64,000 nt of DNA, from positions 1,922,001-1,986,000 of the forward strand of contig NZ_FNSM01000001.1 of NCBI RefSeq assembly GCF_900105415.1, read 5' to 3'. Position 1 is the stretch's first letter. Every line of letters starts with the position of its first letter. The DNA comes from Streptomyces sp. TLI_105 (GTDB lineage: Bacteria > Actinomycetota > Actinomycetes > Streptomycetales > Streptomycetaceae). Positions 57,579 to 64,000 of the stretch are shown piece after piece. The notes beneath the pieces are model-generated. The model saw only the letters and a list, made by a program, of their open reading frames with translations, did no database searches and had not been told where the DNA came from. The position numbers and the translations under genes are program-made.

Positions 57579-57992
57579 TCAAGCGGGCGCGGGTTCGTCG
57601 AGGACCGCGAAGCCGTCCAGCTCCACCAGGGCCTGCTCGTCCCAGAGGCGTACGACTCCGATGACGGCCATCGCCGGGTAGTCGCGGCCCGCCAAGCGGC
57701 GCCAGATCCGGCCCAGTTCGTGCGCGTGGTCGCGGTAGCCGGGGACGTCGGTGGTGTAGACGGTGACGCGGGCGAGGTCGGCGGGGGTGCCGCCGGCGTG
57801 CCGCAGGGCGGTGAGCAGATTGCCGAGGGCGGTGGTGAACTGCTCGGTGAGCCCCTCCCCCACGACCGTGCCCTCGGTGTCGAGGGCGGTCTGTCCCGCG
57901 AGGAAGACGAGTCGGCTCCCGGTGGCGGTGACGGCGTGGGAGAAGCCGGTGGGCGGGGAGAGTTCGGCGGGGTTGTGGCGGTGCAGGCTCAT
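57579..57992 (-). CDS. ridA: RidA/YjgF family enamine-imine deaminase
   Basis: 137 residues, full length. RidA signature: GSRLVFLAGQTALDTEG, FTTALGNLLTALRHAGGTPADLARVTVYTTD and a late Arg-containing YPAMAVIGVVRL. The family hydrolyses reactive imines or enamines to ketones and ammonia. Its ATG overlaps the acyl-CoA dehydrogenase stop (ATGA), so they are coupled. In an aminobenzoyl-CoA route it could remove ammonia from an amino-substituted ring product. Confidence 0.9.
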   Translation of the reverse strand: MSLHRHNPAELSPPTGFSHAVTATGSRLVFLAGQTALDTEGTVVGEGLTEQFTTALGNLLTALRHAGGTPADLARVTVYTTDVPGYRDHAHELGRIWRRLAGRDYPAMAVIGVVRLWDEQALVELDGFAVLDEPAPA

Positions 57993-59200
57993 GCGGTCGC
58001 CTCCTTCGGCTTCAGGGCGTACGTCTCCCCGGCGGGCCGCTGCCCGCCGGGCGGCACCTCGTTGGGCGGCACCTCGGTGGGCGGCACCTTCGCGTACAGC
58101 TCCTTCGCGATGATCGTGCGCTGCACCTCGGTCGCGCCCTCGTAGATCCGGGGTGCGCGGACCTCCCGGTAGAGGTGTTCCAGGAGGTGGCCGCGCTGGA
58201 GGGCGAGGGCGCCGTGCAGCTGGACGGCGGCGTCGACGACGTACTGGGCGGTCTCGGTGGCGAGGAGCTTGGCCATGGCGGAGCGGCGGGGGACGTCGGG
58301 GTCTCCCTCGTCGTACGCGACGGCCGCCGCGTACACGAGGAGGCGGGCGGCCTCGGTGCGGGTCGCCATCTCGGCGACGCGGTGCGAGACGGCCTGGAGG
58401 TCGGCGAGGACGCCGCCGAAGGCGGGGCGGGCGGCGGTGTGGGCGAGGGCCGCGTCGAGGGCGGCCTGGGCCATGCCGACGGCGAAGGCGCCGACGCTGG
58501 GCCGGAAGAGGTTGAGGGTGTTCATGGCGACCCGGAAGCCCCGGTCCGGGGCGCCGAGGAGGTCCTCGGGGCCGACGGGGACGCCGTCGAAGGTGAGGGT
58601 GCCGAGGGCGTGCGGGGCGAGCATGTCGAGTGGCTCCCCGCCGAGTCCCGGGCGGTCGGCGGGGACGAGGAAGGCGGTGACGCCGCGGGCTCCGGCGCCC
58701 CGGGTGGTGCGGGCGAAGACGGTGGCGAAGTCGGCCTCGGGGGCGTTGGAGATCCAGCGCTTCTCGCCGTGCAGGCGCCAGCCGCCGCGTCCGTCGGGGA
58801 CGGCGTCGAGGGCGAGGGCGGCGGCGTCGGAGCCGGCGTCCGGTTCGGAGAGGGCGAAGGCGGCGACGGCGCGTCCGGCGGTGGCCTCGGGGAGCCAGCG
58901 GGCGCGCTGGGCGGGGGTGCCGAAGGCGGCGACGGGGTGGGTGCCGAGGCCCTGGAGGGCGAGGGCGGTCTCGGCCTCGGTGCAGGTGCGGGCGAGGGAT
59001 TCGCGCAGGAGGCAGAGGTCGAGGGCGCCGGCCTCGAAGAGGCGGGCGAGGAGGCCGAGCTCGCCGAGGGCGGCGACGAGGGGGCGGTTGACCCTGCCGG
59101 GTTCGCCCTGGTCGGCGAGGGGCTTGAGGCGCTCGGCGGCGAGCGCGCTGAGCTCCGCACACCAGGTGGTCTGTGCCGGATCGAGCGAGAATGCGGGCAT
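57989..59200 (-). CDS. Acyl-CoA dehydrogenase
   Basis: 403 residues. Features: AAFALSEPDAGSDAAAL (about 120-136), WISNAPEADF, LVPADRPGLG and the C-terminal RIYEGATEVQRTIIAKEL, where the catalytic Glu is expected earlier (ATEVQ). FAD-dependent alpha-beta dehydrogenation of an acyl-CoA. It probably acts on the ring-cleaved or dearomatised CoA product with RidA. The 24-bp repeat array lies directly upstream of its ATG. Confidence 0.92.
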   Translation of the reverse strand: MPAFSLDPAQTTWCAELSALAAERLKPLADQGEPGRVNRPLVAALGELGLLARLFEAGALDLCLLRESLARTCTEAETALALQGLGTHPVAAFGTPAQRARWLPEATAGRAVAAFALSEPDAGSDAAALALDAVPDGRGGWRLHGEKRWISNAPEADFATVFARTTRGAGARGVTAFLVPADRPGLGGEPLDMLAPHALGTLTFDGVPVGPEDLLGAPDRGFRVAMNTLNLFRPSVGAFAVGMAQAALDAALAHTAARPAFGGVLADLQAVSHRVAEMATRTEAARLLVYAAAVAYDEGDPDVPRRSAMAKLLATETAQYVVDAAVQLHGALALQRGHLLEHLYREVRAPRIYEGATEVQRTIIAKELYAKVPPTEVPPNEVPPGGQRPAGETYALKPKEATA

Positions 59201-59214
59201 GTGGGCCCTCTCCG

Positions 59215-59482
59215 GCGCCCTCCGGCGCCCTCGTCGCGGCGCCGTCCGGCGCCTTCGTCCCCGCGCCTCGCGGCGCCTTGGTCCCGGCGCCGCGAGGCGC
59301 CCTGATCCCGACGCCGTGGAGCGCCGTGGTCCCAGCGCCTCGCGGCGCCTTCGTCCCGACGCCTTGAGGCGCCCTGCTCCCCGCGCCCTCGGGCGCCCTG
59401 GTCGCCGCGCCCCGCGGCGCCCTGCTCCCTGTGCCGTGCGGCGCCTCCGTTCCGGTGCCCCCGGGCACCCTTGTCGCGAACC
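59215..59482. repeat. 24-bp tandem repeat array (11 copies) in the divergent promoter region
   Basis: GGCGCC-type cores recur at 59224, 59248, 59272, 59296, 59320, 59344, 59368, 59392, 59416, 59440 and 59464, an exact 24-bp period; units such as CCTCGCGGCGCCTTGGTCCC are degenerate. Because 24 is a multiple of three, several frames read as 8-residue repeats (APRGALVP type), but none has a supported start. The stretch 59201-59554 holds this array and the ligase promoter only. Confidence 0.9.
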
Positions 59483-59483
59483 G

Positions 59484-59511
59484 TTGACTGTCGTCACCAA
59501 CACGATACGCT
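59484..59511 (+). promoter_or_regulatory. Housekeeping-type promoter of the CoA-ligase gene
   Basis: TTGACT at 59484-59489, a 16-bp spacer, and TACGCT at 59506-59511 (fits TAnnnT). It starts just past the repeat array and is 44 bp before the ATG at 59555. The TGTCGT/ACGATA arms inside it may form a weak operator. Confidence 0.6.
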
Positions 59512-59554
59512 CGTGGGGCGACGGACGACCCCACCACGACAGGGGGACGGACTC

Positions 59555-61177
59555 ATGGAGCTGACGCCCTCGGCCCACCTCGACACGTTCGCCCGCGACC
59601 GGCTGCCGCCTCCCGACCGCTGGCCGCATCTCGTCTTCGACCTCCCCGAGCTCCGCTACCCCGACCGGCTCAACTGCGGCACGGAACTCCTCGACCGCAC
59701 GGTGGAGCGGTTCGGCGCCGACCGGCCCGCCTTCCACGACGGCGAGGGCGGGGTCTGGAGCTACGGGGAGCTCCGCGACCGGGTGGACCGCATCGCCCAC
59801 GTCCTCACCACCGACCTGCGGGTGCTGCCCGGCAACCGGGTCCTCCTGCGCGGCCCCACCACCCCCTGGCTCGCCGCCTGCTGGCTCGCCGTGATGAAGG
59901 CCGGCGGCGTCGCCGTCACCGTCCTGGCCCAGCAGCGCGCCCCCGAACTGGCCGTGATGGCCGAAGCCGCCCGGTGCACCCACGCGCTCTGCGACGCCCG
60001 GGTGCTCGACGAACTCCTCGCGGCCCGGATACCCGGGCTCCGGATCACCCCCTTCGGCGGGGACGGACCGGACGACCTGCTGGCCCTCGCCGACCGCCGG
60101 CCCGGCCCGTACGAGGCGGTGGCGACCGCCGCCGACGACGTGGCCCTGATCGCCTTCACCTCCGGCACGACCGGGCGCCCCAAGGGCTGCGTCCACTTCC
60201 ACCGGGACGTCCTGGCCGTCGCCGACACCTTCTCCGCGCACGTCCTGCGCCCGCTGCCCGACGACGTCTTCGCCGGCTCGCCGCCACTCGCCTTCACCTT
60301 CGGCCTCGGCGGCCTCGTCGTCTTCCCCCTGCGGGCCGGGGCGAGCGCGGTCCTCCTCGAACAGGCCGGGCCCAAACAGCTGCTCGCGGCGATCGAGCGG
60401 CACCGGGTCTCTGTGCTCTTCACCGCGCCGACGGCCTACCGGGTCATGCTGGAGGAGCTGACCCAGGGCACGGCCCCGGAGGTGGCCTCGCTGCGCCGCT
60501 GCGTCTCGGCCGGCGAGAACCTGCCGGAGGCGACCTGGACGGCCTGGTACGCGCGGACCGGGCTGCGCCTGATCAACGGCATCGGCGCCACCGAACTGCT
60601 GCACATCTTCATCTCCGCCGCCGACGGCGACATCCGTCCCGGCACCACGGGCCGTCCGGTGCCCGGCTGGCAGGCCAGGATCGTCGACCGCGACGGCAAG
60701 GGCGTCCCGGACGGCGAGGAGGGGCTGCTCGCGGTGCGCGGCCCGGTGGGCTGCCGCTATCTGGCCGACCCCCGCCAGGAGGAGTACGTACGGGACGGCT
60801 GGAACGTCACGGGCGACACGTACGTCCGCGAGCCCGACGGCTGGTTCCGGTACGTCTCACGGGCCGACGACATGATCATCTCGGCCGGCTACAACATCGC
60901 CGGGCCCCAGGTCGAGGAGGTGCTCCTCGACCACCCCGACGTGGTGGAGACGGCGGTGGTCGGCCGCCCGGACGAGCTGCGCGGCCAGGTCGTCGTGGCG
61001 TACACGGTGGTACGGGACGGGGTGCCGCGCGACGCGAGCACCGCCGCCGCGCTGCGGGCCTTCGTCCGCGCCCGCATCGCCCCGTACAAATCGCCCCGGG
61101 AGATCGTCTTCCTCGACGCGCTGCCGCGCACGGCGACGGGGAAGCTCCAGCGCTTCCTGCTGCGGGACCCGGCGTGA
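59555..61177 (+). CDS. 2-aminobenzoate/benzoate-type CoA ligase
   Basis: 540 residues. ANL-superfamily motifs: IAFTSGTTGRPKGCVHFHRD (about 210-229), NGIGATELLHIFISA near 345, GWFRYVSRADDMIISAGYNIAG, and APYKSPREIVFLDALPRTATGKLQR with the catalytic Lys. The GCVHFHRDVLAVADTFSAHVL segment is typical of 2-aminobenzoate-CoA ligases. It activates an aromatic carboxylate as its CoA thioester. Separate promoter at 59484. Exact substrate is inferred from neighbours. Confidence 0.88.
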   Translation: MELTPSAHLDTFARDRLPPPDRWPHLVFDLPELRYPDRLNCGTELLDRTVERFGADRPAFHDGEGGVWSYGELRDRVDRIAHVLTTDLRVLPGNRVLLRGPTTPWLAACWLAVMKAGGVAVTVLAQQRAPELAVMAEAARCTHALCDARVLDELLAARIPGLRITPFGGDGPDDLLALADRRPGPYEAVATAADDVALIAFTSGTTGRPKGCVHFHRDVLAVADTFSAHVLRPLPDDVFAGSPPLAFTFGLGGLVVFPLRAGASAVLLEQAGPKQLLAAIERHRVSVLFTAPTAYRVMLEELTQGTAPEVASLRRCVSAGENLPEATWTAWYARTGLRLINGIGATELLHIFISAADGDIRPGTTGRPVPGWQARIVDRDGKGVPDGEEGLLAVRGPVGCRYLADPRQEEYVRDGWNVTGDTYVREPDGWFRYVSRADDMIISAGYNIAGPQVEEVLLDHPDVVETAVVGRPDELRGQVVVAYTVVRDGVPRDASTAAALRAFVRARIAPYKSPREIVFLDALPRTATGKLQRFLLRDPA

Positions 61178-61214
61178 CCGGCATGACGTGTCCACCACCC
61201 CCTAAAGTGATCAC

Positions 61215-62039
61215 GTGGCCGAGCAGCACACTCCCCGATCCCTGATCGTCTCCTTCTACGGCGCCTACGGCCGTGCGCCCGACGAGTCGCCGGTGCCGGT
61301 GGCCGCGCTCATCAGGCTGCTGGGCGCGCTCGGCGTCGACGCGCCCTCGGTGCGTTCCTCGGTGTCGCGGCTCAAGCGGCGCGGTCTGCTGCTGCCGGAC
61401 CGGACGGCGGGCGGCGCCGCCGGGTACGCCCTCTCGGAGGACGCCCGGCGGCTCCTGGACGACGGCGACCGCCGGATCTACGCCCGTACGGAGCCGAAGC
61501 TGTCGGAGGGCTGGGTCCTGGCCGTCTTCTCGGTGCCCGAGGCCGAGCGGCACAAGCGGCACCTGCTGCGCTCCCGGCTCGCCCGGCTGGGCTTCGGCAC
61601 GGCGGCGCCGGGCGTCTGGATCGCGCCCGCCCGGCTGTACGAGGAGACCCGGCACGCCCTGGAGCGCCTGGAGCTCTCCCCGTACGTGGACCTCTTCCGC
61701 GGCGACCACCTGGGCTACACGGCGACGGCCGAGGCGGTGGCCCGCTGGTGGGACCTGCCGGCGATCGCCGGGCTCCACGAGGAGTTCCTCGCGGCCCACG
61801 AGCCGGTCCTGCGAGCCTGGCGGTCGGCCCCGGCGGGCGCCGAGGACGCCTACCGGGACTACCTCCTCGCCCTGGACTCCTGGCGCCGACTGCCCTACGC
61901 GGACCCGGTGCTCCCGGCGGAGCTCCTGCCGGACGACTGGCCGGGCCGCCGCTCGGCGGAGGTCTTCACGGCCCTGCACGAACTGCTGCGGGACCGGGGC
62001 GCGGAGTACGTGGCTCCGTTCCTGTCGGACGCGCCCTAG
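61215..62039 (+). CDS. PaaX-type transcriptional regulator
   Basis: 274 residues from a GTG with no clear ribosome site. An N-terminal winged helix (SVRSSVSRLKRRGLLLPDR) is followed by the PaaX core: EGWVLAVFSVPEAERHKRHLLRSRLARLGF and a C-terminal Trp/Leu-rich helix bundle. PaaX repressors respond to aryl-CoA thioesters such as phenylacetyl-CoA. It lies 37 bp after the CoA ligase and probably senses its CoA product. Confidence 0.92.
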   Translation: MAEQHTPRSLIVSFYGAYGRAPDESPVPVAALIRLLGALGVDAPSVRSSVSRLKRRGLLLPDRTAGGAAGYALSEDARRLLDDGDRRIYARTEPKLSEGWVLAVFSVPEAERHKRHLLRSRLARLGFGTAAPGVWIAPARLYEETRHALERLELSPYVDLFRGDHLGYTATAEAVARWWDLPAIAGLHEEFLAAHEPVLRAWRSAPAGAEDAYRDYLLALDSWRRLPYADPVLPAELLPDDWPGRRSAEVFTALHELLRDRGAEYVAPFLSDAP

Positions 62040-62066
62040 GGGGTGTCCGGAAGGTCCCGCCCGGCT

Positions 62067-62561
62067 CTACTTTCCGTACGCCCCCTGGTGCCGTACGGCC
62101 AGGGCCCGCACCAGGCAGGTGAGGGCCGCCGTGCCGAGGGCCGCGCGGGCGATGTTCCACGCCACCCACGGGGTCTCGAAGGCGGCCCGGGCGGCCGCCG
62201 GGTCCCGGGTCGCCGCGAGGGCGTCGTTGAGCGGCACGTTCGCCGCCGAGGTGACCACGAGGACGGCGAGGCCGAGGACGAACGCGGCGAGCGTCCAGGC
62301 CCGGGCCCGGTCGGCGCGGTGCTGCCAGGCGGCCACGGCCGTGAGGACCGGCGCCCCGAAGAACGGGAGGAAGAACACCGGGTTCTGGATCACGTCGTTG
62401 ATGTTCCGCATCACCTCGACGTAGACCCGGTCGTCGCTGCGCGCCAGCGCCGGCATCACCGAGCAGACGTACGCGAACCACACCCCCGCGACCAGTCCGG
62501 TCGCCACCGTCGCCGCGCCGAGGACCGCCCCGGCACTCTTCCCGCCCTTGTTCTCTGTCAT
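62067..62561 (-). CDS. DUF1772 (anthrone-oxygenase-like) membrane protein
   Basis: 164 residues with four membrane segments, DUF1772 layout: GVWFAYVCSVMPAL near 25-38, INDVIQNPVFFLPFFGAP near 52-70, VPLNDALAA near 110 and a C-terminal segment. ATG 62561 gives the family's usual length; in-frame ATGs up to 62618 would extend it. Family members include polyketide anthrone oxygenases, but most are uncharacterised. Confidence 0.8.
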   Translation of the reverse strand: MTENKGGKSAGAVLGAATVATGLVAGVWFAYVCSVMPALARSDDRVYVEVMRNINDVIQNPVFFLPFFGAPVLTAVAAWQHRADRARAWTLAAFVLGLAVLVVTSAANVPLNDALAATRDPAAARAAFETPWVAWNIARAALGTAALTCLVRALAVRHQGAYGK

Positions 62562-62637
62562 GTCCCCATTCAAGGGCGGGGGCGACGGGCGGACCATGGC
62601 CTCGCGTCGCACCCGCATACGCGAGCGTCCAGGATCC

Positions 62638-64000
62638 TCAGTCCCGGCGGCCGGTGGGCGGGCGGCGGCTGCCCGCGCGGTACGGGGCGGGCCAGGGGGC
62701 GGCCGGGCCCCGGTACTCCTGCTCGGCCGCCGCGTGCAGGGTCCAGTGCGGGTCGTAGAGGTGCGGGCGGGCGAGGGCGCAGAGGTCGGCGCGGCCCGCG
62801 AGGAGCAGGGAGTTGACGTCGTCCCAGGAGGAGATCGCGCCGACCGCGATCACCGGGACGCCGAGCTCGTTGCGGATGCGGTCGGCGTAGGGCGTCTGGT
62901 ACGAGCGGCCGTAGGCGGGCTCCTCCTCGGGGACGACCTGCCCGGTGGAGACGTCGATCGCGTCGGCGCCGTGGTCCGCGAAGGCGCGGGCGATCTCGAC
63001 GGCGTCCGCGGCGGTCGTGCCGCCCTCGGCCCAGTCGGTGGCCGAGATGCGGACGGTCATGGGCCGGTCGGCCGGCCAGGCCTCCCGCACCGCGTCGAAG
63101 ACTTCGAGGGGGTAGCGGAGCCGGGCCGTGAGGTCGCCGCCGTAGGCGTCGGTGCGGTGGTTGGTGAGCGGGGAGAGGAAGCCGGAGAGCAGATAGCCGT
63201 GGGCGCAGTGCAGTTCGAGGAGGTCGAAGCCGCTGCGGGCGGCCCGGCGGGCGGCCGCGGTGAACTGCTCGCGCACGGCGGTGAGTCCGGCGCGGTCGAG
63301 GGCGGCCGGGGTCTGGTTGACGCCGGGCCGGTACGGGAGGGGCGAGGCGGCGACGAGCGGCCAGTTGCCCTCGGGCAGGGGCTGGTCGATGCCCTCCCAC
63401 ATGCGGCGGGTGGAGCCCTTGCGGCCCGAGTGGCCGAGCTGGACGCCGAGCGCGGTGCCGGGCGCCGAGGTGTGGACGAAGTCGGCGATCCGGGTCCAGG
63501 CGGCTGCCTGGGCGTCGGTCCAGAGGCCGGTGCAGCCGGGGGTGATGCGGCCCTCGGGGCTCACGCAGACCATCTCGGTCATGACGAGTCCGGCGCCGCC
63601 GAGGGCCCTGGAGCCGAGGTGGACGAGGTGGAAGTCGCCGGGGACGCCGTCCTCGGCGACGTACAGGTCCATCGGGGAGACGACGACCCTGTTCCGCAGG
63701 GTCAGTCCGCGCAGCCGGAAGGGGGTGAACATGGGCGGGGTGCCGGGCGGGCAGCCGAAGTCGGCCTCGACGGCGGCGGTGAAGGCGGGGTCGCGCAGCC
63801 GCAGGTTGGCGTGGGTGACGCGGCGGCTGCGGGTGAGCAGGTCGAAGGCGAAGCGGCGGGGCGGGCGGTCGACGTGTCCGGCGAGCTCCTCGAACCAGCG
63901 GAGGCTGGCACCGGCCGCGCGCTGGGTGGACTCGACGACGGGACGGCGCTCCGTCTCGTACGCGCTCAGCGCCTCGTCGAGGTCCGGGTGGGCGTCGACG
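62638..64000 (-). CDS. Bifunctional aryl-CoA hydroxylase/oxidoreductase, C-terminal part (salicylyl-CoA 5-hydroxylase or 2-aminobenzoyl-CoA monooxygenase/reductase type; start beyond window)
   Basis: The frame runs open from 63999 to the stop at 62638 (454 residues), so the N-terminus is off the right edge and the ATG at 63732 is not the true start. The first 89 residues (AYETERRPVVESTQRAAGAS, LLTRSRRVTHANLRLRD) look like the C-terminal end of a FAD monooxygenase. The remainder is an old-yellow-enzyme domain: MFTPFRLRGLTLRNRVVVSP, ELHCAHGYLLSGFLSPLTN and the FMN-binding IAVGAIS. The combined form matches bifunctional salicylyl-CoA 5-hydroxylases and 2-aminobenzoyl-CoA monooxygenase/reductases. 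Confidence 0.88.
   Translation of the reverse strand, partial: VDAHPDLDEALSAYETERRPVVESTQRAAGASLRWFEELAGHVDRPPRRFAFDLLTRSRRVTHANLRLRDPAFTAAVEADFGCPPGTPPMFTPFRLRGLTLRNRVVVSPMDLYVAEDGVPGDFHLVHLGSRALGGAGLVMTEMVCVSPEGRITPGCTGLWTDAQAAAWTRIADFVHTSAPGTALGVQLGHSGRKGSTRRMWEGIDQPLPEGNWPLVAASPLPYRPGVNQTPAALDRAGLTAVREQFTAAARRAARSGFDLLELHCAHGYLLSGFLSPLTNHRTDAYGGDLTARLRYPLEVFDAVREAWPADRPMTVRISATDWAEGGTTAADAVEIARAFADHGADAIDVSTGQVVPEEEPAYGRSYQTPYADRIRNELGVPVIAVGAISSWDDVNSLLLAGRADLCALARPHLYDPHWTLHAAAEQEYRGPAAPWPAPYRAGSRRPPTGRRD

Noticed and set aside
59215..59482. CRISPR array
   Set aside because: The 24-bp units are directly adjacent with no unique spacers and no cas genes nearby.
62638..63732. Stand-alone NADH:flavin oxidoreductase starting at ATG 63732
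   Set aside because: The frame stays open to the right edge through FAD-monooxygenase-like sequence, so it is the C-terminal part of a fusion.

Overview
This 64 kb window is a stretch of Streptomyces chromosome. Base composition is about 70% GC or higher, GTG and TTG starts are common, and long non-coding open frames cover the antisense strands. The gene order around the sugar transporters (xylFGH, a ROK regulator, ngcEFG) and its neighbours dxs, acnA and the fadAB pair matches what I recall of the Streptomyces coelicolor core chromosome. I see no rRNA, tRNA, transposase, phage gene or CRISPR array. Both edges cut through genes.

Left part, 1-13 kb: the 5' part of a CpnT/WXG100-type secreted polymorphic toxin with a YwqJ-like deaminase domain at the edge. 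It is followed by msrB, murC, a universal-stress-like protein, a RibD-type reductase, zapE, an OsmC peroxidase, a Tat-exported PhoX-like protein, a PPK2 kinase, a lipoprotein deacetylase, a coupled AIM24/ABC-ATPase/permease operon and a PTH2-type hydrolase.

13-24 kb: a DUF692 multinuclear iron (MNIO) enzyme, translationally coupled to a membrane protein with an 11-cysteine Cys/Ser/Gly tail, then a tail-less paralogue. This is the best candidate for an undescribed modification system. Next come haem genes (hemQ, hemY, hemE) interleaved with a DUF4349 lipoprotein, a CoA-disulfide-reductase-like flavoprotein and a secreted repeat protein.

24-40 kb: DUF3000, an orphan response regulator, rnd, a 54-residue membrane protein and a 1254-residue HTH-NACHT ATPase carrying two rare TTA codons. 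The NACHT gene sits between rnd and the fadA-fadB fatty-acid oxidation operon. A lectin-like protein, an amino-acid permease and dxs follow.

40-57 kb: xylF-xylG-xylH, rok7B7 and ngcE-ngcF-ngcG, with hairpins separating transcription units and a DasR-type operator candidate at the ngcE promoter. Then a secreted FG-GAP protein, acnA with an iron box and an 18-bp palindrome upstream, a VOC protein, an HTH-MurA fusion whose promoter carries an inverted repeat, a PASTA-like protein and an MFS exporter.

57-64 kb: an apparent aromatic acyl-CoA catabolic cluster. It holds RidA, an acyl-CoA dehydrogenase, a 2-aminobenzoate/benzoate-type CoA ligase, a PaaX-type regulator, a DUF1772 protein and the C-terminal part of a bifunctional aryl-CoA hydroxylase/oxidoreductase. 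A 24-bp tandem-repeat array lies in its divergent promoter region.
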